Positions 1 through 7,550 of a stretch of DNA of 44,362 nucleotides are shown piece after piece. The translations under genes were made by a program, and so were the position numbers. This DNA comes from Cyclobacteriaceae bacterium (lineage in GTDB: Bacteria; Bacteroidota; Bacteroidia; Cytophagales; Cyclobacteriaceae). The stretch covers positions 8,597-52,958 of the forward strand of contig JANWWN010000018.1 of the NCBI GenBank assembly GCA_025055435.1, written 5' to 3'. Position 1 is the first letter of the stretch. Each line of letters begins with the position of its first letter. Below the pieces are notes generated by a model. The model searched no databases and was not told the DNA's origin. It was given only the letters and a program-made list of their open reading frames with translations.

Positions 1-428
1 GCCAGTTCACCACCCGAAAGCACATAATTGCCAATACTGATTTCGCGCGTAATCAGATGCTCGCGCACCCGCTCGTCCACGCCTTTATAATGGCCACATA
101 AAAGGATAAGGTTTTGTTTCAGACTCAACTCATTGGCCAGCGATTGGTCGAACAACTCGCCATCCGGGCTCATATAAATGATTTCATCATAGTTGCGTTT
201 GGATTTCAAATGGCTGATGCACCGGTCAATGGGTTCAATCATCAACACCATACCGGCACCACCGCCAAATGCATAATCATCAACCGACTTCCGTTTATCG
301 TTGGCGTATTCACGCAGGTCAATGATTTCAACTGTCACCAGACCTTTATCCTGTGCGCGTTTGAGAATAGAGTCCTGAAAAGGACTTTCCAGTAACCGGG
401 GCAGGCAGGTAATGATGGACAGGTGCAT
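1..428 (-). CDS. trmD: tRNA (guanine-N1)-methyltransferase TrmD, C-terminal part cut by window edge
   Basis: TrmD is the SAM-dependent trefoil-knot enzyme that makes m1G37 in tRNAs and prevents frameshifting. The visible 142 N-terminal residues begin [17 protein letters not shown]. They include the family segments [10 protein letters not shown] and [13 protein letters not shown], which form the SAM-binding knot. The ATG at 428-426 lies 6 bases after the rimM stop, so it is probably co-transcribed with rpsP and rimM, as in many bacteria. The C-terminal domain lies beyond position 1. Identification is firm; only the missing end is unknown. Confidence 0.96.
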   Translation of the reverse strand, partial: MHLSIITCLPRLLESPFQDSILKRAQDKGLVTVEIIDLREYANDKRKSVDDYAFGGGAGMVLMIEPIDRCISHLKSKRNYDEIIYMSPDGELFDQSLANELSLKQNLILLCGHYKGVDERVREHLITREISIGNYVLSGGEL

Positions 429-434
429 GATTAT

Positions 435-950
435 TCAAATATCCAAAAACCCTTCGGGCAGTTCAACCCGTATAATTTTAGCAGTTCGGTTGATGCCTTT
501 GATGAAAGGTCCGTTTACCGGAATCATTCGCTCCTTATCATCATGTAGGATGATCAATTGCCGGTTGGTGCCGGTTCGCTCCACGCGGATAACTTTTCCC
601 AATATTCCGATGGTTTTCTCATGTACTTCAAAGCCGGCAACTTCATCATCATAAAAATCCAGACCGGTGCGTTTCGGGCGCTCTGATTTAGGCAAATACA
701 AGGTTCTCTTTTGCAGAAAACCGGCATCGTCCGGATTGGATACATCTTTAAACTTAACGAAAGCCTGCGAACCTTTGATTGAAATGCGCTCAATGCGGTG
801 CGGAACAAACTGGCCATTGATTTCCACATAAATACCATGCAGTTTTTCCCAGTTTACCGGGGCATCTGCATCAAGAAATATCGTTACTTCACCTTTCAGG
901 CCATGCGGCCTTAGGATTTTTCCGGCTACAAAAAAATCAGCGAGCGTCAT
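435..950 (-). CDS. rimM: 16S rRNA processing protein RimM
   Basis: RimM is a ribosome-assembly factor that binds S19 and the 30S head and is needed for late 16S maturation. The 171-residue protein has the N-terminal RimM barrel, with the start motif FFVAGKILRPHGLKGEV. A C-terminal PRC-like barrel follows, with segments such as GFEVHE and MIPVNGPFIKGI. Length is normal for the family. It sits between rpsP and trmD on the same strand. A terminator-like hairpin lies just ahead of its start codon, so its expression may be lower than that of rpsP. Confidence 0.96.
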   Translation of the reverse strand: MTLADFFVAGKILRPHGLKGEVTIFLDADAPVNWEKLHGIYVEINGQFVPHRIERISIKGSQAFVKFKDVSNPDDAGFLQKRTLYLPKSERPKRTGLDFYDDEVAGFEVHEKTIGILGKVIRVERTGTNRQLIILHDDKERMIPVNGPFIKGINRTAKIIRVELPEGFLDI

Positions 951-952
951 AT

Positions 953-987
953 CAAAATAAAAATGCCAGCTTAATGGAGGCTGGCAT
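953..987 (-). terminator. Terminator-like hairpin (possible attenuator) between rpsP and rimM
   Basis: Read on the minus strand, an 8-bp stem (ATGCCAGC / GCTGGCAT, plus-strand arms 963-970 and 980-987) with a 9-nt loop is followed by the U-rich run TTTTATTTTG (962-953). This has the form of an intrinsic terminator placed 25 bases after the rpsP stop and directly before the rimM ATG. Inference: it partly terminates transcription, so S16 is made in excess over RimM and TrmD. The stem has mixed A/T and G/C pairs, so leaky termination is plausible. Confidence 0.6.
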
Positions 988-1012
988 GGTTACTGACTGA
1001 ATTTTTAAAGTC

Positions 1013-1531
1013 TCAGGCTTCCTGCTGCGGAGCATTCTCTTCAGCTGGGGCAGCGGCTTCACTGCTTTCGGTGGCAGCTTCGGCTTTTTTGCGAAGGGCT
1101 TCGGCACGTGCCTCGCGTATTTTGCGTTCGGCTTCTTTACGTGCTTCGGCCTGGGCTTTACGGGTATCGGCCACACGGTCGCGCTTGGCTTGAATTTTTG
1201 CTTCCTTGGCCTTTTTCCACTCAGCCAGTCTGCGGTCGGCTTCTTCCTGGGTGATAGCACCTTTGATTACGCCAACCTGAAGATGCTTGCGCAGCAAAAT
1301 GCCACGGTACGAAAGCATGGCGCGAACGGTGTCCGAAGGTTGCGCGCCCTTCATCAGCCATTCAAATGCCTTTTCTTCGTTGAGTTCAATGGTGGCCGGA
1401 ACAGTTAAAGGGTTATAGGTTCCGATTTTTTCGATAAAGCGACCATCACGTGGTGCGCGGGCATCGGCTACGACAACATCGAACCGAGCCAGTTTTTTGC
1501 GGCCTCTGCGGGCCAGTCGGATACGTACCAT
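1013..1531 (-). CDS. rpsP: 30S ribosomal protein S16 with long C-terminal tail
   Basis: S16 binds 16S rRNA and is essential for 30S assembly. The first 85 or so residues are the conserved domain: VRIRLARRGRKK at the N-terminus, then the RDGRFIEKIGTYNP segment. The protein is 172 residues, about twice the length of E. coli S16. The extra C-terminal half is a Lys/Arg/Glu/Ala-rich presumed helix that ends in an acidic Ala/Glu/Gln tail. Long S16 tails are known in Bacteroidota. It is the first gene of rpsP-rimM-trmD, with a promoter-like site upstream at 1570-1599. Confidence 0.97.
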   Translation of the reverse strand: MVRIRLARRGRKKLARFDVVVADARAPRDGRFIEKIGTYNPLTVPATIELNEEKAFEWLMKGAQPSDTVRAMLSYRGILLRKHLQVGVIKGAITQEEADRRLAEWKKAKEAKIQAKRDRVADTRKAQAEARKEAERKIREARAEALRKKAEAATESSEAAAPAEENAPQQEA

Positions 1532-1569
1532 AATTCAAGTGTTTTGTGGATCTCGTCCATTAAGGGCTG

Positions 1570-1599
1570 CAAATATACGCCTTTTGCTTCATCTGCCAA
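1570..1599 (-). promoter_or_regulatory. Predicted Bacteroidota-type promoter of rpsP
   Basis: On the minus strand, TATATTTG (1577-1570) matches the Bacteroidota -7 consensus TAnnTTTG exactly. A TTG (1599-1597) lies 19 bp upstream as a -33 element. The start site would be near 1563, giving a leader of about 30 nt before the rpsP ATG. This is a pattern match only. Confidence 0.5.
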
Positions 1600-1603
1600 C
1601 TGA

Positions 1604-1616
1604 ATTGATAATCAAT
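1604..1616. promoter_or_regulatory. 13-bp inverted repeat in the rpsP-sucA divergent region
   Basis: ATTGAT-A-ATCAAT is an inverted repeat with a one-base centre. It lies just upstream of the rpsP -33 element and next to the larger palindrome at 1622-1641. It could be an operator, but AT-rich sequence makes such repeats common by chance. Confidence 0.25.
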
Positions 1617-1621
1617 CTGTT

Positions 1622-1641
1622 TTAAACAAATATTTGTTTAA
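1622..1641. promoter_or_regulatory. 20-bp perfect palindrome upstream of sucA, candidate operator
   Basis: TTAAACAAATATTTGTTTAA is a perfect 20-bp palindrome in the 173-bp divergent region between rpsP and sucA. It lies about 36 bp upstream of the predicted sucA -7 box and 45 bp upstream of the rpsP -7 box. Its symmetry without a loop suits binding by a dimeric protein better than an RNA hairpin. The regulator is unknown. Confidence 0.4.
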
Positions 1642-1677
1642 GCGATTATTCGGTTTTTATATTCATCCGAGGTTCAA

Positions 1678-1685
1678 TACATTTG
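1678..1685 (+). promoter_or_regulatory. Predicted -7 promoter element of sucA
   Basis: TACATTTG matches the Bacteroidota TAnnTTTG -7 consensus and ends 19 bases before the sucA ATG at 1705. No good TTTG is seen 19-21 bp upstream; the sequence there is a T-run, so the -33 element is weak. Activation from the palindrome at 1622-1641 is a possible explanation. Confidence 0.4.
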
Positions 1686-1704
1686 ATAGCTTATCCGGAT
1701 TGCT

Positions 1705-4428
1705 ATGGACTCGTACTCGTATATCTCTAATGCTGAAGTCGGCTACCTTGATCAACTCTATCAAAACTATAAAAATAACCCCGACTCGGTAGATATTACC
1801 TGGCGTAAGTTTTTTGAAGGCTATGAGTTTTCCCTGCAGCGCTATGGCGAAAATGGCGGAGCAGTAACTACTGATACACAGTCGATAAAAGAGACACAGG
1901 TGCGCAACCTGATTTTTGCGTACCGTTCGTTCGGTCATTTGCTTTCCAAGACCAATCCGGTGCGGCCGCGAAGGAATCATAATGTTCATCTGGACCTTAA
2001 ATTTTTTGGGCTTTCGGATTCTGATCTGGATCAGGAATTCGACGTGGCTGCTGAGATCGGCATGAAGCGCTCCACACTTCGGCAGATTGTTAACAAACTG
2101 CAAAAAGTTTACCTCGGCCCTATTGGTTTTGAATACAACTACATACGCAATGACGATATTCGGCAATGGTTCTTCAACAAGTGTGAAACCGAATACTTTA
2201 ACTACAATCCCTCGCTTGAAGAACGCAAACGTATTTTAGGTAAGCTTAACGAGGCCGTTGTATTTGAAAATTTTCTTCATACCAAGTTTCTCGGACAAAA
2301 ACGCTTTTCGCTGGAGGGCGGGGAGAATACCATACCGGCCATGCAGGCCCTGATTAACAAGGCGGCAGAAGTGGGCATTCAGGAAGTAGTTATAGGCATG
2401 GCGCACCGAGGCAGGCTAAACGTTCTGGCTAATATCCTCGGAAAAACCTACGAGCAGATTTTTAATGAATTTGAAGGCAACATCGACCCCAACGCCACCA
2501 TGGGCGATGGTGATGTAAAATATCATTTAGGATATGCCAGCCGTATTGAAACACCATCGGGTAACAAAATATATGTCAAATTAACGCCTAACCCTTCGCA
2601 CCTCGAAGCGGTTGACCCGCTGGTTATTGGTTATACGCGTGGTCAGATTGATGATGAGTTTGGAGGTGATTTGAAAAAAGTGATGGCCATTCTTATTCAT
2701 GGAGATGCGGCCATAGCCGGCCAGGGAATTGTTTACGAAGTGGTGCAGATGTCGGGTTTGCCCGGATATACTACCGGCGGAACCATTCACTTTGTAATAA
2801 ACAACCAGGTAGGTTTTACAACCGATTACGATGATGCGCGCACTTCTATTTATTGCACCGATGTAGCCAAAATTGTTGATGCGCCGGTGTTGCATGTAAA
2901 TGGCGATGATGCCGAAGCGGTAACATTTGCCGCCAACCTGGCCGTGGAATATCGTCAGAAATTTGGCAAAGATATTTTTATTGACATGCTGTGCTACCGC
3001 CGGCATGGCCATAACGAAAGCGACGAACCAAAATTTACCCAGCCCAAGCTGTATAACATTATCGCCAAACACCCCAATCCTCGTGAAGTGTATGTTAAGA
3101 AATTAAGCGAAAGTGGTGTGGATGCGGCTGCGCTTGCCGAAGAAATGGATTCCAGCTTCCGCAAGCTGCTGCAGGACAGGTTGAATGAAGTGAAGCAAAA
3201 AGCGCTGCCCTACAAATTTCAGGAAAGTGAAGAGGAGTGGGCTGCCATGCGCAAGGCAGTGGCCGAAGATTTTGACCAGTCACCAGATACTTCCATCAAA
3301 CCGGAAGTGGTTGAGAAAGTAGGGAAAGCGCTCATCACCATACCGGAGGGTTTTAAGCCGATTAAGCAAATTGAAAAACTGCTGAAAGAGCGTAAAGAAG
3401 CCTTTTTTGAAACAAAAGAACTGGGATGGGCTGAGGCCGAGCAGTTGGCCTTTGGCTCGTTGCTTCTTGAAAAATACATTGTGCGCATGTCGGGCCAGGA
3501 TGTAAAGCGAGGCACATTTTCGCACCGCCATGCCTATTTCTGGGATGCCAACACCAACGAATCGTACTGTCCGTTAAATAACATCGAGCCAGGCCAGGCG
3601 CCTCTGCACATGTATAACAGTCTGTTATCGGAATTCGGCGTAATGGGCTTTGAATACGGCTACGCCATGTCCACTCCGCATGCGTTGGTCATTTGGGAGG
3701 CACAGTTTGGCGATTTTGTCAATGGTGCACAGGTAATTATTGATCAGTTTATCAGCAGTGCCGAGTCGAAGTGGCAACGTCAAAACGGGCTCGTTTTGTT
3801 ATTGCCGCATGGCTATGAAGGACAAGGCCCTGAACATTCCAGCGCAAGGCCGGAGCGCTTTTTACAACTGGCTGCCGAGCTCAATATGGTAATTGCCAAT
3901 CTTACATCGGCTGCCAATTATTTCCACCTACTGAGGCGTCAGGTAAAGTGGCCATTCCGCAAACCTTGTGTTGTTTTCTCACCCAAATCCTTGCTGCGTC
4001 ATCCCGGCGTGGTATCGCCTTTAAAGGAATTCACCAAAGGTTCTTTCGTTGAAGTTTTTGACGATCCGAATGCCAATGCAAAGGAAGTAAAGCGACTGGT
4101 GCTGTGTACCGGGAAGGTATTTTTCGATTTACAGGAATATCAGCAGAAAAAGAAAATAAAGGATACTGCATTGGTACGGATTGAACAACTCTATCCGTTC
4201 CCGAAAAAACAACTTGATGCCGTATTGAAGAAGTATAAAGATGCCCAACTGATATGGGTACAGGAAGAACCTTATAATATGGGCTACTGGGCTTACATGC
4301 AACGCTTCATGCCCGATGTTAACTGGAAAGTCGTGGCACGTAAGTCAAGTGCATCACCCGCTACCGGCTACAGCAAGCTGCATAAAGTAGAGCAGGATAA
4401 AATTATTACACAGGCTTTTGAAATCTGA
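1705..4428 (+). CDS. sucA: 2-oxoglutarate dehydrogenase E1 component
   Basis: This is the thiamine-diphosphate E1 subunit that decarboxylates 2-oxoglutarate in the TCA cycle and passes the succinyl group to E2 lipoamide. The 907-residue length is close to E. coli SucA. The N-terminus (YLDQLYQNYKNNPDSVDITW) is the typical E1o segment that contacts E2. The conserved core includes GMAHRGRLNVLANILGK, the ThDP/Mg segment IHGDAAIAGQGIVYE, and RRHGHNESDEP. The C-terminal transketolase-like domain carries LLPHGYEGQGPEHSSARPER. sucB follows after 36 bp. Confidence 0.98.
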   Translation: MDSYSYISNAEVGYLDQLYQNYKNNPDSVDITWRKFFEGYEFSLQRYGENGGAVTTDTQSIKETQVRNLIFAYRSFGHLLSKTNPVRPRRNHNVHLDLKFFGLSDSDLDQEFDVAAEIGMKRSTLRQIVNKLQKVYLGPIGFEYNYIRNDDIRQWFFNKCETEYFNYNPSLEERKRILGKLNEAVVFENFLHTKFLGQKRFSLEGGENTIPAMQALINKAAEVGIQEVVIGMAHRGRLNVLANILGKTYEQIFNEFEGNIDPNATMGDGDVKYHLGYASRIETPSGNKIYVKLTPNPSHLEAVDPLVIGYTRGQIDDEFGGDLKKVMAILIHGDAAIAGQGIVYEVVQMSGLPGYTTGGTIHFVINNQVGFTTDYDDARTSIYCTDVAKIVDAPVLHVNGDDAEAVTFAANLAVEYRQKFGKDIFIDMLCYRRHGHNESDEPKFTQPKLYNIIAKHPNPREVYVKKLSESGVDAAALAEEMDSSFRKLLQDRLNEVKQKALPYKFQESEEEWAAMRKAVAEDFDQSPDTSIKPEVVEKVGKALITIPEGFKPIKQIEKLLKERKEAFFETKELGWAEAEQLAFGSLLLEKYIVRMSGQDVKRGTFSHRHAYFWDANTNESYCPLNNIEPGQAPLHMYNSLLSEFGVMGFEYGYAMSTPHALVIWEAQFGDFVNGAQVIIDQFISSAESKWQRQNGLVLLLPHGYEGQGPEHSSARPERFLQLAAELNMVIANLTSAANYFHLLRRQVKWPFRKPCVVFSPKSLLRHPGVVSPLKEFTKGSFVEVFDDPNANAKEVKRLVLCTGKVFFDLQEYQQKKKIKDTALVRIEQLYPFPKKQLDAVLKKYKDAQLIWVQEEPYNMGYWAYMQRFMPDVNWKVVARKSSASPATGYSKLHKVEQDKIITQAFEI

Positions 4429-4464
4429 TCATAAACCTATCCAGTCAAACCAATCCGATAAAAC

Positions 4465-5979
4465 ATGGCAGTACAGGTAAATGTGCCCCCGGTGGGCGAA
4501 TCCATAACCGAAGTAACCATCGCCAACTGGTTAAAAAAAGATGGCGAGGCCGTAGCAATGGACGAGGTTATAGCCGAGCTCGAATCCGATAAAGCTACTT
4601 TTGAACTTACCGCGCCCGTTGCCGGCATATTGCGCATTAAAAAGCAACAGGGCGAAGCCGTACCGGTAGGAGGATTGATTTGTGAAATCGAAGAAAACGG
4701 TGCTGTATCAAAAGCAGATTCAAAGAAATCCGCTTTTGAAACAAAGGCGGCTGCGGAACCGAAAAGTACACCTAAAACCACCGGCCAGGTGAAGGAAATG
4801 AAAGTGCCCGCAGTTGGCGAATCCATTACTGAGGTCACGATTTCAACCTGGTTAAAAAAGGATGGTGACTTTGTAAAACTTGATGAAGTGATTGCCGAAG
4901 TCGAATCGGATAAAGCCACGTTCGAGCTGCCGGCCGAAGCCACCGGCATCCTGCGCATCGTAGCGAAAGAAAAGGAAACACTCCCCATCGGCGGTTTGAT
5001 ATGTCGTATTGAAGTGATGGAGGGTGAGCCGGTAGCTGAAGAAAAGACCTCATCATCGGCTCCCGCAGCGGTTGCTTCAGCTGGTGATACATCTTATGCA
5101 GCCGGACATCCATCGCCCGCTGCTGCAAAAATTCTCGATGAGAAGGGCATTGCTGCAAAAGATGTAAAAGGTACCGGAGTGGGCGGACGTATCACCAAGG
5201 AGGATGCCATGAAAGCGCAGCCGGTTGCAAAGGTTGAAGACAAAAAACAGGCACCGGTGTCAGCTGCAGTTGCTTTCTCGCGTAATGAGCGTCGGGAAAA
5301 AATGACCTCGCTGCGTAAAACCATTGCACGCAGGCTGGTGGCCGTGAAAAACGAAACGGCCATGCTCACCACGTTCAACGAAGTGGATATGAAGCCCATA
5401 ATGGATTTGCGCGCAAAGTATAAGGACAAGTTTAAGGAAAAGTATGGCGTGGGTTTAGGGTTCATGTCGTTCTTTACCAAGGCTGTGTGTCAGGCGCTGA
5501 AGGAGTGGCCGGCTGTTAATGCGCGGATTGACGGTGACGAAATTGTTTACCACGATTATTGCGACATATCCATTGCCGTGTCCACACCGCGCGGGCTGGT
5601 GGTTCCGGTAGTACGCAATGCCGAATCGCTTACCTTCGATCAGATTGAAGCTGAAATTGCACGTCTGGCACAGCGTGGTCGCGAAGGAAAATTATCCATT
5701 GAGGAAATGACCGGAGGAACCTTTTCCATCACCAATGGCGGAGTGTTTGGCTCCATGCTTTCAACGCCCATCATTAATCCGCCGCAGTCGGCCATACTGG
5801 GCATGCATAACATTGTGGAACGGCCGGTGGTGAAAGACGGTGAGATTGTGGTACGACCTATCATGTACATTGCGTTGTCATACGACCACCGGATAATTGA
5901 CGGCAGGGAATCGGTTAGTTTCCTGTATCGCGTGAAGGAGATGCTTGAAGACCCGGGCAGGCTGATTCTGGGTGTTTAA
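4465..5979 (+). CDS. sucB: Dihydrolipoamide succinyltransferase E2 with two lipoyl domains
   Basis: E2 forms the complex core and moves succinyl groups from E1 to CoA. Domains in order: lipoyl domain 1 (about residues 2-77, lipoyl Lys43 in ESDKATFEL), a linker, lipoyl domain 2 (about 111-187, Lys150 in the same motif), an Ala/Pro linker, and a peripheral-subunit-binding domain around HPSPAAAKILDEKGI and GTGVGGRITKEDA. The catalytic acyltransferase domain follows, ending with the active-site motif SYDHRIIDGRESV. Classic SucB has one lipoyl domain; here a near-duplicate pair is present. The position after sucA supports E2o rather than E2p. Confidence 0.95.
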   Translation: MAVQVNVPPVGESITEVTIANWLKKDGEAVAMDEVIAELESDKATFELTAPVAGILRIKKQQGEAVPVGGLICEIEENGAVSKADSKKSAFETKAAAEPKSTPKTTGQVKEMKVPAVGESITEVTISTWLKKDGDFVKLDEVIAEVESDKATFELPAEATGILRIVAKEKETLPIGGLICRIEVMEGEPVAEEKTSSSAPAAVASAGDTSYAAGHPSPAAAKILDEKGIAAKDVKGTGVGGRITKEDAMKAQPVAKVEDKKQAPVSAAVAFSRNERREKMTSLRKTIARRLVAVKNETAMLTTFNEVDMKPIMDLRAKYKDKFKEKYGVGLGFMSFFTKAVCQALKEWPAVNARIDGDEIVYHDYCDISIAVSTPRGLVVPVVRNAESLTFDQIEAEIARLAQRGREGKLSIEEMTGGTFSITNGGVFGSMLSTPIINPPQSAILGMHNIVERPVVKDGEIVVRPIMYIALSYDHRIIDGRESVSFLYRVKEMLEDPGRLILGV

Positions 5980-6012
5980 CTTTTAAAATTCTCATCAAAA
6001 TATCTTCACCAA

Positions 6013-7410
6013 ATGGACTATCAGGTAACCATCATCGGCTCAGGGCCGGGCGGCTATGTAGCTGCCATTCGTTGTGCGCAACTCGGATTTAAAACCGCAC
6101 TCATTGAAAAGTATAATACACTTGGCGGAACCTGCCTCAATGTGGGATGTATTCCTTCCAAAGCCCTGCTCGACTCTTCCGAGCACTACTACAATGCCAC
6201 CCATACTTTTGCCGAACATGGAATTGAAACCGGTAAGGTAAAGGTAAACCTCGCGCAGATGATAAAACGCAAAGCCGATGTGGTAAAAGCCAACGTGGAT
6301 GGCATCGCCTTCCTGATGAAGAAAAATAAAATAGACGTCCACAACGGAGTAGGTTCTTTTGTTGACAAAAACACCATCAAAATCACTTCTTCCGATGGAA
6401 AGTTGAAAACCATCACATCTGAAAAAATCATCATTGCTACCGGGTCTAAGCCCACACCCCTGCCTTTTGCGCCGTTTGATAAAAAGCGCATAATCTCCAG
6501 CACGGAAGCACTCGAACTAAAGGAAATCCCCAAACACCTGATTGTGGTCGGAGGAGGCGTAATCGGGATGGAGCTGGGCTCGGTGTATGCGCGTATTGGC
6601 TCAAAAGTAACGGTAGTCGAATTCCTTGACAGCATCATTCCCACCATGGACAGTACCATGGGTAAAGAACTGCTGAAGGCAACGAAGAAACTCGGAATTG
6701 AGTTTTATCTCGGCCATAAGGTTACTGCGCTTGAAAACAAAGGAAAGGAAGTGATGCTGCAGGCAGAGGATAAAAACGGCAAGAAACTTGAATTAACCGG
6801 CGACTACTGCCTGGTAAGTATTGGCCGGAGACCTTATACGGAGGGATTGGGTCTGGAAAACATCGGTATTCAAACTGAAAAGGGGCAAATTCCCGTGGAT
6901 GACCACCTGCGTACTAAAGTGGAAAACATCTATGCCATTGGCGATGTGGTGCGCGGTCCAATGTTAGCCCATAAAGCCGAGGAAGAAGGTATCCTTGTAG
7001 CCGAACAACTGGCCGGACAAAAACCTCACATCAATTACCTGCTGATTCCCAACGTGGTTTACACCTGGCCGGAGGTGGCGGGCGTAGGTTACACGGAAGA
7101 GCAGCTGAAGCAATCCGGAAGGGCGTACAAGGTTGGTTCGTTTCCCTATAAGGCCCTGGGTCGTGCAAGGGCCTCCATGGACCTGGATGGCGTGGTTAAA
7201 GTGTTAGCTGATAAAACCACGGATGAGATACTGGGTGTACATATCATTGGCGCCCGTGCTGCCGATATGATTGCTGCAGCCGTAGTGGCTATGGAATACC
7301 GTGCTTCGGCAGAAGATATTGCACGTATGTCGCATGCCCATCCAACCTACATGGAAGCCTTTCGCGAAGCCTGTCTGGCTGCCACGGCCAATCGTGCTAT
7401 TCATATGTAA
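6013..7410 (+). CDS. lpdA: Dihydrolipoyl dehydrogenase E3
   Basis: E3 is the FAD flavoenzyme that reoxidises dihydrolipoamide with NAD+ for the 2-keto-acid dehydrogenase complexes. The 465-residue protein has the FAD Rossmann motif IIGSGPGGYVAAI at its N-terminus and the redox disulfide GGTCLNVGCIPSKALL. The NAD-binding motif is VVGGGVIGMELGSV, the second FAD segment is YAIGDVVRGPMLAHKAEEEG, and the C-terminal His-Glu dyad lies in SHAHPTYMEAFREA. It follows sucB by 33 bp, so the three genes form a complete OGDH operon. Confidence 0.97.
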   Translation: MDYQVTIIGSGPGGYVAAIRCAQLGFKTALIEKYNTLGGTCLNVGCIPSKALLDSSEHYYNATHTFAEHGIETGKVKVNLAQMIKRKADVVKANVDGIAFLMKKNKIDVHNGVGSFVDKNTIKITSSDGKLKTITSEKIIIATGSKPTPLPFAPFDKKRIISSTEALELKEIPKHLIVVGGGVIGMELGSVYARIGSKVTVVEFLDSIIPTMDSTMGKELLKATKKLGIEFYLGHKVTALENKGKEVMLQAEDKNGKKLELTGDYCLVSIGRRPYTEGLGLENIGIQTEKGQIPVDDHLRTKVENIYAIGDVVRGPMLAHKAEEEGILVAEQLAGQKPHINYLLIPNVVYTWPEVAGVGYTEEQLKQSGRAYKVGSFPYKALGRARASMDLDGVVKVLADKTTDEILGVHIIGARAADMIAAAVVAMEYRASAEDIARMSHAHPTYMEAFREACLAATANRAIHM

Positions 7411-7446
7411 TGATTTGAAAACTCATTTGAATAAGAAACAAACAAC

Positions 7447-7522
7447 CGGCACCGGGCAACAGGCAAGGATTTCTAAGTAACTATTGCAGTATTTGGGCTG
7501 CAGGCTGCCGGCTTCGGGCTAA
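7447..7522. repeat. Two short heptamer-periodic tracts in a convergent intergenic region
   Basis: Between lpdA and the DUF4105 gene, two imperfect 7-bp arrays are seen. The first is CGGCACC-GGGCAAC-AGGCAAG (7447-7467). The second is GGGCTGC-AGGCTGC-CGGCTTC-GGGCTAA (7495-7522). Each unit has GGC at a fixed phase. The rest of the 140-bp gap is AT-rich with no gene or clear terminator. The origin is unknown; it may be a degraded short-repeat family. Confidence 0.45.
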
Positions 7523-7550
7523 CAGCGAAAAAATTTAATTGGCAGCTTGT

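Noticed and set aside
4465-5979. The two-lipoyl E2 as a pyruvate dehydrogenase E2
   Set aside because: It directly follows sucA and precedes lpdA, and its catalytic domain fits succinyltransferase context; position outweighs lipoyl number.
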